DNA from: Marinomonas alcarazii
GTDB lineage: Bacteria; Pseudomonadota; Gammaproteobacteria; Pseudomonadales; Marinomonadaceae
Direction: 5' to 3'
Assembly (NCBI RefSeq): GCF_003208215.1
Contig: NZ_QKLW01000004.1
Span: 231,786-295,785, forward strand
DNA: 64,000 bases
The translations under genes and the position numbers were made by a program. The notes under the pieces are model-generated. The model was given only the letters and a program-made list of their open reading frames with translations. It did no database searches and was not told where the DNA came from. Below, piece by piece: positions 18,669 through 30,112 of the stretch. Numbering within the stretch: position 1 is the first letter of the stretch; every line of letters starts with the position of its first letter.

Positions 18669-19283
18669 TTGCAATCTTCTGCTTCTTTAACAATATCAGA
18701 CCTTTGGATAGAGCGAGGGGAAAGAGACTTATGCAAAGACTTTTCTTTTGCTGCTCAATCAGGAGAGGTTGTGCGTATTTTAGGAGAGAACGGTGCTGGT
18801 AAGAGTTCGTTGTTAAAAGTCATTGTAGGTGTTATTTCTCCACTTGAAGGCACTATCGTCTATTCGGGCGAGGATGTCACTTTAGACAGAGCGCCGTTGC
18901 TGCAAGATGCAATCTATATTGGCCATTCGGTTGGTGTCAAAAGTCTGCTGACTGTGGCGGAAAATATTCGCAGGTATTGTCCTACTGTGTCCCCAGAAGC
19001 TTTGTCTGCTGTATTGAAAAAGTTGGATTTGCTGGATCATATGAATGCATTCGCGAGCACATTATCCGCAGGGCAGCTACGTCGAGTGGCATTGGCGCGT
19101 TTATGGTTGACTGACAAAACACTTTGGTTATTGGATGAACCTTTTGCCGCTTTAGATAGCACTGCGATTGCTCTATTAGAAGAGCGTATTCGCTTACATG
19201 TGTCGTCTGGTGGTTTGGTCGTATTAACCACTCATCAGGCGTTGCGATCTTTACCATGCCGTGATGTGGCTTTGATGTCATGA
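18669..19283 (+). CDS. ccmA: CcmA, haem export ABC ATPase
   Basis: The 204-residue ABC ATPase has Walker A GENGAGKSSL, the signature LSAGQLRRVALARL, Walker B LWLLDEPFAALD and the His switch TTHQ. With CcmB and CcmC it forms the CcmABCD complex, which releases haem-loaded CcmE in cytochrome c maturation. The frame has TTG 18669 as its most likely start (MQSSASLTISDL). No ATG gives a full-length N-terminus. The stop overlaps the ccmB start by four bases. Confidence 0.96.
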   Translation: MQSSASLTISDLWIERGERDLCKDFSFAAQSGEVVRILGENGAGKSSLLKVIVGVISPLEGTIVYSGEDVTLDRAPLLQDAIYIGHSVGVKSLLTVAENIRRYCPTVSPEALSAVLKKLDLLDHMNAFASTLSAGQLRRVALARLWLTDKTLWLLDEPFAALDSTAIALLEERIRLHVSSGGLVVLTTHQALRSLPCRDVALMS

Positions 19284-19942
19284 CATATACTTCTTTTTTA
19301 GTGTCAGAATTTTTGCTGTTATGGCGTCGAAAGCAGGATGTTATTAACGCGCTGTTGTTTTTTGTTATTGTCGTTACCTTGTTTCCTCTAGGCGTCAGTT
19401 CGTCAGCTGAATTTTTAGCGCCAGCTGCAGGCGGAATTATTTGGTGTGCAGCTGTCTTAGCCATAATGATGGCTGTAGAGGGGATGTTTAAAGAAGATTT
19501 TCGCGATGGCTCCTTAGAGCAGTGGGTCGTCAGTGGTCTTTCTCTTCCGATATTGGTCTTGTTGAAAGTGGTGGCGCAATGGCTGGTTGTTATTGTACCT
19601 CTGCTCGCCATGATGCCGATATTGAGTGAAATGTTGTATTTATCGGATGCAAGCTTTTGGGTGCTTATCATGACGTTTCTGTTGGGAACGCCAAGCTTGT
19701 TTTTAATTGGTGTGATTGGCGCCGCCTTGACCGTTTCTTTAAGGCAGGGCGCGATGCTGGTCATGTTGCTGATATTACCCTTTTACTTGCCAGTGATTAT
19801 TTTTTCGACATTAGCGATACAGGCAGCAGACGCCGGTTTGCCGTATTCTGGGCAGTTGGCATTGTTGCTGGCTATGTCCTTATTGTCTTTAATACTATCG
19901 CCTTTTATGGCAGCGATTGCGATCAAAGCGAGTGCAGGCTGA
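19280..19942 (+). CDS. ccmB: CcmB, haem export membrane protein
   Basis: The 220-residue protein has six predicted membrane helices. It carries the CcmB motifs FFVIVVTLFPLG and EGMFKEDFRDGSLEQW. It is the membrane partner of CcmA. ATG 19280 overlaps the ccmA stop, and the tgA/Atg junction with ccmC shares one base. Length is normal for the family. Confidence 0.96.
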   Translation: MTYTSFLVSEFLLLWRRKQDVINALLFFVIVVTLFPLGVSSSAEFLAPAAGGIIWCAAVLAIMMAVEGMFKEDFRDGSLEQWVVSGLSLPILVLLKVVAQWLVVIVPLLAMMPILSEMLYLSDASFWVLIMTFLLGTPSLFLIGVIGAALTVSLRQGAMLVMLLILPFYLPVIIFSTLAIQAADAGLPYSGQLALLLAMSLLSLILSPFMAAIAIKASAG

Positions 19943-20688
19943 TGAACTGGATGTGGTTTCATAAATTGGGTTCACCCAAATGGTTTTTCTTTCGCACTAA
20001 AGCCTGGGCCTTGCCTTTATTTAGTTTGGGCTGTGTTGGCCTCATTGTTGGTTTGATATGGGGGCTGGCTTTTGCCCCGGCGGATTATCAACAGGGGAAC
20101 AGTTTTAGAATTATCTATATGCACGTACCAGTGGCGATACTCGCTCAATCGTGTTATTTCGCGTTAGGTGTTGCAGGCTTTGTGTTTCTTGTTTGGCAGA
20201 TGAAGATAGCGCCTATCTTTATCAAGGCAATGGCACCGGTCGGTGCGATTATGGCTTTGATCGCGTTGGTGTCTGGCGCCATTTGGGGAAAACCAACGTG
20301 GGGAACTTGGTGGGTCTGGGACGCAAGATTGACCTCTGTGTTGGTATTGTTTTTTCTCTATATGGGAATTATTGCCCTGCAAAAGGCTTTAGACGATCCG
20401 GTTTTAGCCAATAAAGCCGTGGCGGTGATCAGTGTAGTTGGACTAATTAATTTGCCCATTATTAAGTATTCTGTCGTGCTGTTGGAAACGCTGCATCAAG
20501 GGCCAACGTTCACGCTTACTAAAAAACCAGAAATGCCTCCTGAGATGTGGCTACCCTTGCTTGTTTGTATGATTGGTATGTGTTTTTTCGTGGCAGGTTT
20601 GGTTATTTGGCGAATGCAGTCAGAAATATTACAACGTGAACATAGAACCAGCTGGGTGAGGGAAGAGGTGATGAAAAATGGCCTTTAG
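19942..20688 (+). CDS. ccmC: CcmC, haem delivery protein
   Basis: The 248-residue protein has six membrane helices and the periplasmic tryptophan-rich haem-handling motif WGTWWVWDARLTS. Histidines flank it (MHVPVAI and the one in LLETLHQGPTF). CcmC loads haem onto CcmE. The open frame extends into ccmB, but ATG 19942 (MNWMWFHKLGSP) matches family N-termini and overlaps the ccmB stop. The last codons overlap ccmD. Confidence 0.96.
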   Translation: MNWMWFHKLGSPKWFFFRTKAWALPLFSLGCVGLIVGLIWGLAFAPADYQQGNSFRIIYMHVPVAILAQSCYFALGVAGFVFLVWQMKIAPIFIKAMAPVGAIMALIALVSGAIWGKPTWGTWWVWDARLTSVLVLFFLYMGIIALQKALDDPVLANKAVAVISVVGLINLPIIKYSVVLLETLHQGPTFTLTKKPEMPPEMWLPLLVCMIGMCFFVAGLVIWRMQSEILQREHRTSWVREEVMKNGL

Positions 20689-20854
20689 TAGTGTAGGCGA
20701 ATTTTTATCGATGGGAACTCACGGCCTATATGTTTGGTCTGTTTATGGTTTTAGTGGTTTGGTGCTAACTTGGTTAGTTTGGGACACCTTATTTACACGC
20801 CAGAAAACTCGGGATCGACTACGTAAACGCTTTATGAGGAATCAAACTCGCTAA
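20678..20854 (+). CDS. ccmD: CcmD, haem exporter small subunit
   Basis: This is a small gene of 58 codons. The product starts [20 protein letters not shown], has one membrane helix (about 15-38) and ends in a strongly basic tail ([12 protein letters not shown]). This is the usual CcmD pattern. ATG 20678 lies inside the end of ccmC (overlap 11 bases), and the stop shares its last base with the ccmE start. CcmD stabilises CcmC-CcmE and aids release of holo-CcmE. Confidence 0.93.
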   Translation: MAFSSVGEFLSMGTHGLYVWSVYGFSGLVLTWLVWDTLFTRQKTRDRLRKRFMRNQTR

Positions 20855-21321
20855 TGCATCCAGTTAGAAAAAAACGTCTATTCGTCATAAGTGCGATTGT
20901 ATTGATATTGGGCGCTGCTGTGACACTAGTCATGTATGCCCTCCAGCAAAATATTAATCTGTTCTATTCACCAACCCAAATCGTCATGGGAGAAGCGCCA
21001 CGCAACGCGACTATACGAGCGGGTGGTATGGTGGTGAACGGCAGCGTAAAGCGTCATTCAGAAACCTTGGCGGTTGTGTTTGAAACAACCGATTTTCAGC
21101 ACACCATTACTATTGAATATCGCGGCATTTTGCCGGATTTATTTCGAGAAGGTCAGGGGATAGTGGCTCAAGGGCAGTTAAATGATGATGGCGTATTTAT
21201 CGCAACGGAAGTGTTGGCAAAGCATGACGAAAAATACATGCCTCCGGAGGTGTCTGAGGCTGTGAAGAATGCTCAGAGTGCTATGGGTGAGACGAAAGTA
21301 AACTCGCAATCTACTTATTAA
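20854..21321 (+). CDS. ccmE: CcmE, periplasmic haem chaperone
   Basis: The 155-residue protein has a short basic N-terminus (MHPVRKKRL), one membrane anchor (about 9-30) and a periplasmic OB-fold domain. The haem-binding His is in the conserved [12 protein letters not shown] near the C-terminus, followed by a flexible tail. CcmE carries haem covalently to CcmF. It shares a base with the ccmD stop and lies 12 bases before ccmF. Confidence 0.97.
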   Translation: MHPVRKKRLFVISAIVLILGAAVTLVMYALQQNINLFYSPTQIVMGEAPRNATIRAGGMVVNGSVKRHSETLAVVFETTDFQHTITIEYRGILPDLFREGQGIVAQGQLNDDGVFIATEVLAKHDEKYMPPEVSEAVKNAQSAMGETKVNSQSTY

Positions 21322-21333
21322 TTTAGGCTGTTT

Positions 21334-23271
21334 ATGTTCCCTGAAATTGGTCAATTTTCTCTGATATTGTCGTTATTTTTTGCTCTTTCGCTCGCTTCTG
21401 TCCCCCTGATTGGTTATTGGAGAGGAAATCGACTTTTATTGGAAACAGCACGCCCACTGACTTTTATTATGTCTGCGTTGGTGTTGGTAAGCTTTATTAC
21501 ACTAAGTTGGTCATTTTTAAGCGACGATTTTTCTGTGCTGTATGTGGCCCAAAATTCCAATAGCCAGTTGCCTGTTTGGTACAAATTTAGTGCTTTGTGG
21601 GGTGGGCACGAAGGGTCATTGCTGCTTTGGGTGTTGATATTGTCTGGTTGGTGCTCTGCCGTAGCGTTCAAGATAAAAACCTTGCCTGAGGATGTCGGAC
21701 CTGTGGTGCTATCTGTGCTAGGCATGGTTAGTCTAGGTTTTTTATCTTTTTTGCTTTTTACGTCTTCGCCTTTTGCGCGCTTACTGCCAGATACGCCTGT
21801 GGATGGCGGAGACCTGAATCCTTTGTTGCAAGACTTTGGGCTGATTGTCCATCCTCCTGTTTTGTACATGGGGTACGTGGGGTTCTCTGTGGCATTCGGC
21901 TTTGCCGTGGCTGCGCTAATTACGGGTAATTTAAATGCGTCTTGGGCGCGTTGGGCAAGGCCTTGGACTGCTGCGTCGTGGGCGTTTTTGACCTTAGGAA
22001 TTACGCTGGGTAGCTGGTGGGCTTATTACGAATTAGGTTGGGGTGGCTGGTGGTTTTGGGACCCAGTAGAAAATGCCTCGTTTATGCCTTGGTTAGCGGG
22101 AACTGCGCTGTTGCATTCCCTTGCTGTCACAGAAAAGCGTGGTGTATTCAAAAGCTGGACTGTCCTACTGGCGATTTTTACTTTTAGCCTTTCGTTGCTT
22201 GGTGCGTTTTTGGTTCGCTCTGGTGTATTAACCTCGGTGCACTCTTTTGCGGCCGATCCGACTCGCGGTATTTTTATTCTCGTTTTACTTTTGGTGCTCG
22301 TCGGTGGCAGTTTGTTGTTGTATGCCATCCGTGCAGCCGAGGTGCGTTCGAGCGTTTCCTTTGGGGCTTCGGGACGAGAAGCTTGGTTATTGCTGAATAA
22401 TATTCTACTGACGGTTCTGACATTGACCGTTTTGTTGGGCACTTTGTATCCACTGATATTTGACGCCTTAAACTTAGGTAAAATATCAGTGGGCGCGCCG
22501 TATTTTAATAGTGTGTTCACGCCAATTGCGCTGCTGCTGATGGTGTTTATGGCGGTAGGGCCTTTGTCAAAATGGCATCAGACTAAATTAAGTGTATTTT
22601 TAAAGGTCTGTAGCATCGCGCTTATTGTGGCTGTGTTATCGGCTGGTGGCATTGTTTATCGTTATGATTTTGGTGTCATTGCTTGGCTTAGTTTAGCTGT
22701 GGCATTTTGGGTGGTGTTTTTATCTTGTGCGGATTGGTTTGGTAAAGTGTCTGCGGGAACAAAAGGCATTATTCCTCGAGCACGACAATTGCCAAGAAAT
22801 TACTATGGCATGATATTGGCTCATCTTGGCATGGTTGTCACACTAGTGGGGATCGTTTTGGTTAGTGTGAACAGCCATGAGTCTATGCTGCGATTATCTC
22901 CTGGCGATAAAGCAACTGTGGCAGGCTATGATTTTATGTTCGATCGCATAGAGCAGGTTTCTGGTCCTAACTACTTATCGAGTAAAGGGCAATTTACGGT
23001 CTATAAATCTGGCAAAGTCGTTGCCATTCTCCATCCGGAAAAGCGCTTCTTTACAACTCGTCAGCAAGTGATGACTGAAGCCGCTTTGGATGCGGGGTTT
23101 ACTCGTGACTTGTATGTTTCCTTGGGCGAGAGATTGGATGATTCTGCTTGGGGAGTGCGGATTTACGTTAAGTCCTTTGTGCGATGGATCTGGCTAGGTG
23201 GGTTGTTGATGATGGTCGGTGGTTTGTTAGCCGCTTTCGACAAACGCTATCGAAAACGAGCGGGAGCCTAG
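21334..23271 (+). CDS. ccmF: CcmF, cytochrome c haem lyase core subunit
   Basis: The 645-residue protein has many membrane helices. The WWD haem motif lies within YYELGWGGWWFWDPVENASF, preceded by HPPVLYMGYVG with its conserved His. CcmF takes haem from CcmE and ligates it to apocytochrome c with CcmH. Length matches the family (about 650). The start is ATG 21334. ccmG begins two bases after the stop. Confidence 0.97.
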   Translation: MFPEIGQFSLILSLFFALSLASVPLIGYWRGNRLLLETARPLTFIMSALVLVSFITLSWSFLSDDFSVLYVAQNSNSQLPVWYKFSALWGGHEGSLLLWVLILSGWCSAVAFKIKTLPEDVGPVVLSVLGMVSLGFLSFLLFTSSPFARLLPDTPVDGGDLNPLLQDFGLIVHPPVLYMGYVGFSVAFGFAVAALITGNLNASWARWARPWTAASWAFLTLGITLGSWWAYYELGWGGWWFWDPVENASFMPWLAGTALLHSLAVTEKRGVFKSWTVLLAIFTFSLSLLGAFLVRSGVLTSVHSFAADPTRGIFILVLLLVLVGGSLLLYAIRAAEVRSSVSFGASGREAWLLLNNILLTVLTLTVLLGTLYPLIFDALNLGKISVGAPYFNSVFTPIALLLMVFMAVGPLSKWHQTKLSVFLKVCSIALIVAVLSAGGIVYRYDFGVIAWLSLAVAFWVVFLSCADWFGKVSAGTKGIIPRARQLPRNYYGMILAHLGMVVTLVGIVLVSVNSHESMLRLSPGDKATVAGYDFMFDRIEQVSGPNYLSSKGQFTVYKSGKVVAILHPEKRFFTTRQQVMTEAALDAGFTRDLYVSLGERLDDSAWGVRIYVKSFVRWIWLGGLLMMVGGLLAAFDKRYRKRAGA

Positions 23272-23273
23272 TT

Positions 23274-23783
23274 ATGCGTAAGTTTTTACTTTTTGTGCCA
23301 TTCGTGCTTTTTTTGGTATTAGGTGTCGTTTTATATCTTCAACTAGGCAAAGATACACAATATATGCCTTCTGCCTTGATTGGAAAATTATTGCCTGAGT
23401 TCACCTTGGTGTCTTTGCAAGACGATCAAGTTTATACCAAAGACGATTTGCCAAAGGGGCCTTATCTCATTAATTTTTGGGGGACTTGGTGCCCTGCGTG
23501 TCATGTTGAGCATCCTTTTTTGATGGAGTTGGCCGAATCTGGTGTGCCTATTATTGGCATCGACTATAAAGACCAGAAAGCCCCAGCGGAACAATGGTTA
23601 GAGCAAAAAGGCAATCCTTATCAATTGGTTTTGATGGATGAGCTTGGTAACTTTGGTGTGGATATGGGCGTTACGGGTGCTCCTGAAACCTTTGTTGTTG
23701 ATAGTTCTGGCGTGGTGGTCTATCGACATCAAGGCGTGGTCAATGCCGAGAACTGGCCTGAACTGAAAGGGTATATGAAATGA
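23274..23783 (+). CDS. ccmG: CcmG (DsbE), thiol-disulfide oxidoreductase
   Basis: The 169-residue thioredoxin-fold protein has an N-terminal membrane anchor (about 4-22) and the active site WGTWCPACHVEHP. The cis-Pro region is TGAPETFVVD. It reduces apocytochrome c or CcmH cysteines before haem ligation. An upstream in-frame start at 23184 lies inside ccmF. ATG 23274 gives the expected MRKFLLFVPFVLF anchor. The stop overlaps ccmH by four bases. Confidence 0.96.
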   Translation: MRKFLLFVPFVLFLVLGVVLYLQLGKDTQYMPSALIGKLLPEFTLVSLQDDQVYTKDDLPKGPYLINFWGTWCPACHVEHPFLMELAESGVPIIGIDYKDQKAPAEQWLEQKGNPYQLVLMDELGNFGVDMGVTGAPETFVVDSSGVVVYRHQGVVNAENWPELKGYMK

Positions 23784-24190
23784 TGCTGCTAAAAGGTGTT
23801 GCCCTATCTGTCGTGATGTTCCTTTCTGTGTCGACTTTTGCTCAAGAGCAAATGGCATTTAGTTCTGAATTGAATAAAATCCGTTATCAAAGTTTAGTGG
23901 AAGAGCTGCGCTGCCCGAAATGTCAGAACCAAAGTTTGGCGGATTCAAACTCTGGTATTGCGGTTGATCTGCGGGAATTAGTTCATCAATTAATTGAGCA
24001 AGGTAAAACCGATCAAGAAGTTGTGGATTACATGGTCGCACGCTATGGAACTTTTGTTTTGTATCGACCGCAGCATTCTTCCGCTACGTTTTTGCTCTGG
24101 TATGGGCCATTTATTCTGCTTGGATTGGGGATCTTAGCCTTTGTCTGTGTGATTATGGCAAATCGTAAACGACGAGGGCGCGCTTTATGA
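23780..24190 (+). CDS. ccmH: CcmH (CcmL-type), apocytochrome c thiol reductase
   Basis: The 136-residue protein has a signal peptide (about 1-20, ending TFA), a three-helix periplasmic domain with the redox motif LRCPKCQNQSLADS, and one C-terminal membrane helix (about 105-125) with a basic tail. It presents apocytochrome c to CcmF. In this organism CcmH and CcmI are separate genes, unlike the fused E. coli CcmH. It overlaps ccmG and ccmI by four bases each. Confidence 0.95.
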   Translation: MMLLKGVALSVVMFLSVSTFAQEQMAFSSELNKIRYQSLVEELRCPKCQNQSLADSNSGIAVDLRELVHQLIEQGKTDQEVVDYMVARYGTFVLYRPQHSSATFLLWYGPFILLGLGILAFVCVIMANRKRRGRAL

Positions 24191-25365
24191 TGATTGCGTA
24201 TTTGGCCATGGCCAGCCTGCTAGTATTGAGTCTGGTGTATCTGTTTGGTTCGCTGACTCATCGTAGATACAGAGGCGCTGAGGTTAGGCAAGCATTTGCT
24301 TTGGTTCGTCGAGAGGAAATAGCGCAGGAGCAAGAGGCTGGTCGCTTAACGGCCAGCGAAGCATCACAGCTTTTGCTGGATATCGATCATGAAGTGCGTG
24401 TCGTCAAAAGCAAAGAGCGGTTTTCTTTTTCAACTGACACCTCTTTTGCGCGTTGGATTATGCTGGGGGTGATGGCGGTAACTGTTTTAGGCAGCGTGAG
24501 TCTTTATCAACAGATGGGATATTCGAAAGAGGTGCTTTTTACACAAGATTTGCAAAAGCAGCAATTAACGCCAGAAAAAATAACTGACTTTTTAATGTAT
24601 CGTAGCGCGCGTTATGACAGAGTAGAGGATTGGTATTATCTTGCAAATGACTATCTTGAAGCTGAACAATACCAAAATGCTGTTATCGCTTTTGAAACCG
24701 CATTAGAAAAATTGCCAAGAAACGCGGAAAACCGTGTCAGCTTATTGGTTGAGTATGCGCAGGCTATTTTTTATGCAAACGGTGGTCAAAGCTCGGACAA
24801 AATGCTAAAGGTTGTAGACGCTGTTCTTCGGGTTGAACCAACTCAGCCCACCGCGCTGGATTTAAAAGGCGTAGCTGAGTTTGCGAAAGGGCACTACTTA
24901 GGCGCGGTATTAGCGTGGCAAGAAGCGATTCGTTATAGCGCGCATTCTCAAGAGCGTCTGGCGTTGCTATCGGCAATAGGCAAGGCGCGTGAATTAGGCC
25001 GTATTGATTATCAGCAATTAGCGCCTATTATTACAGATCAGTTAGCGGTAAAAATAACTTGGGATGCCAGTAAGCTTCGCTGGCATCAGGATGATGTTTT
25101 ATTAGTTTATGCCGTATTGAAAGGGCAGACCATGCCCATTGCGATACAAAGACTATTTCCTGAAGATTTAGATCGTCCGGTGTTATTAACTAACCTTGAT
25201 TCCTTGATGCCAACGGTGACGCTGGCAGAAGCCGATAAAGTGGATTTGGTCGTTAAGCTCGCCAATATAAATGACGATGATCTTACAAAAGGCCAAATTA
25301 TTGGTATGAAACGAGATTTATTGGTAAATCATAACGAGATTTTCGTAATCAACGTAGCCTTGTAA
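24187..25365 (+). CDS. ccmI: CcmI, TPR apocytochrome c chaperone
   Basis: The 392-residue protein has two membrane helices (about 4-22 and 93-112) around a cytoplasmic coiled loop (REEIAQEQEAGRLTASEA). A periplasmic TPR domain spans about 140-270, and a C-terminal beta-rich domain completes the protein. This is the typical CcmI layout. CcmI binds the C-terminal helix of apocytochrome c and hands it to CcmFGH. It is the last gene of the ccm operon. Confidence 0.92.
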   Translation: MMIAYLAMASLLVLSLVYLFGSLTHRRYRGAEVRQAFALVRREEIAQEQEAGRLTASEASQLLLDIDHEVRVVKSKERFSFSTDTSFARWIMLGVMAVTVLGSVSLYQQMGYSKEVLFTQDLQKQQLTPEKITDFLMYRSARYDRVEDWYYLANDYLEAEQYQNAVIAFETALEKLPRNAENRVSLLVEYAQAIFYANGGQSSDKMLKVVDAVLRVEPTQPTALDLKGVAEFAKGHYLGAVLAWQEAIRYSAHSQERLALLSAIGKARELGRIDYQQLAPIITDQLAVKITWDASKLRWHQDDVLLVYAVLKGQTMPIAIQRLFPEDLDRPVLLTNLDSLMPTVTLAEADKVDLVVKLANINDDDLTKGQIIGMKRDLLVNHNEIFVINVAL

Positions 25366-25430
25366 TTGAATCCTAAGCCGCTTCGCTTGATAATAAGGTC
25401 AACATTAATTGATGCAATTCGGAATATGCA

Positions 25431-26456
25431 ATGGAATTTAGCTTACGTGAGTGGCTGATCTTAATTGGGGTCGTCATTATTGTCGTTATTCTTATAGATG
25501 GATTTCGTCGATATAAAAAAAGCAATGAACTTTCACAAGCTGAAAGTGATTTCACTGATTTTGATGAATCAGACGATGACGAGATACTGCAAAAAAGATC
25601 GCCTGTTGGTTACAGTAAAGCGTCTGTAAAGGGACGAAGTGCAGATTTACAAGACCCGATAAGCAACGCGTTCGAGAATGCTAGGAAGACAGCTAAGCAG
25701 CCGTTAACCGATGTTCCTCATAAAGTGGATTCTGGTCCAGAGATGTATCGTGATGACGAGATGCACCTTGATGAGCTGGCATCATTAGTTCCTGAACGAG
25801 ACTTTGGCGATTCGGCTGTATCAGAGCAAAATTATGCAGATGATGGATTTTATGAGCAAGATGATCTTGATTTAGATTTTGCAGGTGACGAGCGCAATGA
25901 AATCGCAGACACTGAAATGCACGAAGATTACGAGCGCAGCTATTCAGAAGTCGACATTGATCAAGTAACGCCAAACAGTGTTTTAGAAGAAGATGAGCAA
26001 GAAACGAATGATGTCGCTGAAATCGAAGAAGTGATCGTCATTAATATTTTTGCGCCAGAAAATGAAAGCTTCTCTGGCATGGAGTTACTTCAGTTGATTC
26101 TAAATTGTGGCATGCGCTATGGTGAAATGGATATTTTCCATCGCCATGAAGATGGCTTCGACCGTGGTCGAGTACAGTTCAGTATGGCGAATGCTATTGA
26201 GCCGGGTACGTTTGATCTAGACACTATGGGTGAAAGTGATTGCCCCGGAGTGAGCTTCTTTATGGGCTTGCCAGGTCCGAAAAACAGCATGAAAGCGTTT
26301 GATTTCATGTTAGAAACCGCTCAAACCTTAGTGCGTAATTTGGGTGGGGAGTTGCGTGATGAAAGACGCAGTCCAATGAGTGAACAAACCATTGCCCATT
26401 GTCGTCAGCGAATACGTGATTTTGAACGTCGACGATTGATGCGCAGCAAACAGTGA
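25431..26456 (+). CDS. zipA: ZipA, cell division FtsZ anchor
   Basis: The 341-residue protein has a very short periplasmic N-terminus, one membrane helix (about 8-24, LILIGVVIIVVILIDGFRR) and a long acidic linker (about 35-205). The C-terminal FtsZ-binding domain (about 208-335) reads VIVINIFAPENESFSGMELL and contains FFMGLPGP. ZipA tethers FtsZ to the inner membrane. The zipA-ligA order is conserved in gammaproteobacteria. Confidence 0.95.
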   Translation: MEFSLREWLILIGVVIIVVILIDGFRRYKKSNELSQAESDFTDFDESDDDEILQKRSPVGYSKASVKGRSADLQDPISNAFENARKTAKQPLTDVPHKVDSGPEMYRDDEMHLDELASLVPERDFGDSAVSEQNYADDGFYEQDDLDLDFAGDERNEIADTEMHEDYERSYSEVDIDQVTPNSVLEEDEQETNDVAEIEEVIVINIFAPENESFSGMELLQLILNCGMRYGEMDIFHRHEDGFDRGRVQFSMANAIEPGTFDLDTMGESDCPGVSFFMGLPGPKNSMKAFDFMLETAQTLVRNLGGELRDERRSPMSEQTIAHCRQRIRDFERRRLMRSKQ

Positions 26457-26463
26457 TTACATC

Positions 26464-28564
<2,101 letters not shown>

Positions 28565-28801
28565 TTGGATACTTTAATACCCTACGATTCGTTAGCTGCA
28601 GACACACTGGCAACCATTTTGGATGACATTGTATCTCGTGATGGTACGGATTATGGCGATTATGATCTATCGGTTGCGCAGAAGCGTGAACAAGCTTTGA
28701 GAGCGTTGCGAAATGGGGAGGCTGTGTTGTTGTTTGATACAGAGAGCGAAACCATTAAGATGATTCCGAAAAGTGATTTAAGTAACTACGATCTTTTTTA
28801 A
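28565..28801 (+). CDS. yheU: YheU/UPF0270-family small protein
   Basis: The 78-residue protein resembles E. coli YheU. IPYDSLAADTLATILDDIVSRDGTDYG corresponds to its IPW..L.PETL...RxGTDYG, and GEAVLLFD and IMIP-type IKMIPKSDL match its end. Function is unknown in the family. The start is TTG 28565, immediately after the ligA stop, so it is probably translated by coupling. The stop codon is inside a terminator stem. Confidence 0.85.
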   Translation: MDTLIPYDSLAADTLATILDDIVSRDGTDYGDYDLSVAQKREQALRALRNGEAVLLFDTESETIKMIPKSDLSNYDLF

Positions 28802-28813
28802 GATCGTAGTTAC
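28782..28813. terminator. bidirectional hairpin between yheU and cysE
   Basis: A perfect 14-base-pair inverted repeat, GTAACTACGATCTT at 28782-28795 and its complement at 28800-28813, encloses a TTTT loop. It overlaps the last codons and stop of the yheU-like gene and lies 11 bases from the convergent cysE stop. Because the stem ends in A/T runs, it could serve both strands. Confidence 0.75.
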
Positions 28814-28824
28814 GTTTGATTAAA

Positions 28825-29655
28825 TTATTCTTCGACGCAATCACGAATACAATGATTGATATTGTGATCCATGGCTCTGGATGGGTCTTCTCCCATATTG
28901 CGACCCACTACTTTTGCGGGTACACCAGCCACAGTGGTGTGATGCTCAACGGGTTCTAACACCACGCTACCAGCGCCGATTTTTGCGCCTTCGCCGATTT
29001 CAATATTGCCAAGAATTTTTGCACCTGCACCAATCAATACACCCGAACGTATCTTAGGGTGACGATCGCCGTGCTCTTTCCCTGTGCCGCCTAGAGTGAC
29101 GGATTGCAAAATAGAGACGTTATCTTCAATGACGCAGGTTTCACCCACTACAAGCCCTGTGGCGTGGTCTAACATGACGCCGCAGCCGATTGTTGCCGCA
29201 GGGTGAATATCCACGCTAAAAACCATAGACATTTGGCCCTGCAGGTACAAAGCTAAACTTTTACGATTATTCTTCCACAGCCAGTTTGCCACTCGATGTG
29301 TTTGTAAGGCGTGGAAACCTTTAAAAAATAGCAAAGGTGTTGTAAGAGTGTCGCAAGCCGCATCGCGTTCTTTTATTGCTAAAATATCTTGCTCGATGCA
29401 GCGTACAATGCCAGAGTTAGTATCTGCCATAGCTTCTTCGAATACTTCACGGAGCACCATAGCGGGGATGGAGATGCTGTCGAGTTTGCTAGCAAGTAAA
29501 AAGCTCAATGCCGAACACAGTGATTCATGACGTAAAATAGTGGTATTAAAATAGCTGGCTAAAATCGGCTCATCTTGTGCGAGCTTTTCTGCTTCAGCTT
29601 GCATAGATTGCCATAGATTGTCAGAAGTCACGGCATGATGCATTGATGTACTCAA
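28825..29655 (-). CDS. cysE: CysE, serine O-acetyltransferase
   Basis: The 276-residue protein has the CysE N-terminal helical domain (about 10-140) and a left-handed beta-helix of hexapeptide repeats (about 150-250). DIHPAATIGCGVMLDHATG carries the catalytic His-Asp region, and GGTGKEHGDRHPKI the acetyl-CoA/serine loop. It makes O-acetylserine for cysteine synthesis. The C-terminal tail (INHCIRDCVEE) is longer than the E. coli tail that binds cysteine synthase and ends differently. It is convergent with yheU. Confidence 0.95.
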   Translation of the reverse strand: MSTSMHHAVTSDNLWQSMQAEAEKLAQDEPILASYFNTTILRHESLCSALSFLLASKLDSISIPAMVLREVFEEAMADTNSGIVRCIEQDILAIKERDAACDTLTTPLLFFKGFHALQTHRVANWLWKNNRKSLALYLQGQMSMVFSVDIHPAATIGCGVMLDHATGLVVGETCVIEDNVSILQSVTLGGTGKEHGDRHPKIRSGVLIGAGAKILGNIEIGEGAKIGAGSVVLEPVEHHTTVAGVPAKVVGRNMGEDPSRAMDHNINHCIRDCVEE

Positions 29656-29761
29656 GGGGTATTCACCTATATTGATTCATGTTTAGAATGTAGGTTATAG
29701 GGTTAGGGTTAAACAATACAAGGGGTAATAGTAATATTGCCTAAGAAAGATTGGAGATAGC

Positions 29762-30091
29762 ATGTCTAAGAAAAATGTTGCTGATGCGTTACATATTTTT
29801 TATGAATTAAACGAGGCGTTTTCTGATGCTTATTGGGAAACCAATGACATTAATCAGAAAGACCGTTTTTTTGCGATGAAGGGTATCTTACAAGATGAAT
29901 TGGATGAGTTGCATAAATTGAGTCTACAAGACCATGTTTATCCATACGAGCCAATAAACCCTAGCTTGCTGCAATTAAGTGATAAGTTGCGAGCTTTGTT
30001 ACCAGAACTGAATAATTACATCATTCGCCCGCAAACTTCCAACCGATTTTTAGCGCTTATTCCAAGTGCTTGTGCGCTTTTTGAATCGTAA
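29762..30091 (+). CDS. hypothetical protein, 109 residues
   Basis: I do not recognise this protein. It starts MSKKNVADALHIFYELNEAF and has no signal peptide or membrane helix. The N-terminal two thirds look helical and acidic (FYELNEAFSDAYWETNDI, LQDELDELHKLSLQD). The C-terminal third is more hydrophobic. A weak GGAGAT precedes ATG 29762. It is a single gene between divergent cysE and convergent mnmC. Codon use resembles its neighbours, so it is likely a real gene. Confidence 0.7.
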   Translation: MSKKNVADALHIFYELNEAFSDAYWETNDINQKDRFFAMKGILQDELDELHKLSLQDHVYPYEPINPSLLQLSDKLRALLPELNNYIIRPQTSNRFLALIPSACALFES

Positions 30092-30112
30092 TCTTGATGT
30101 GGTTTGTGTTGC

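Noticed and set aside
18982..19764. 260-codon open frame on the minus strand across ccmA and ccmB
   Set aside because: It is antisense to two clearly conserved genes, has a composition unlike real proteins and crosses the ccmA-ccmB junction. It is a shadow frame.
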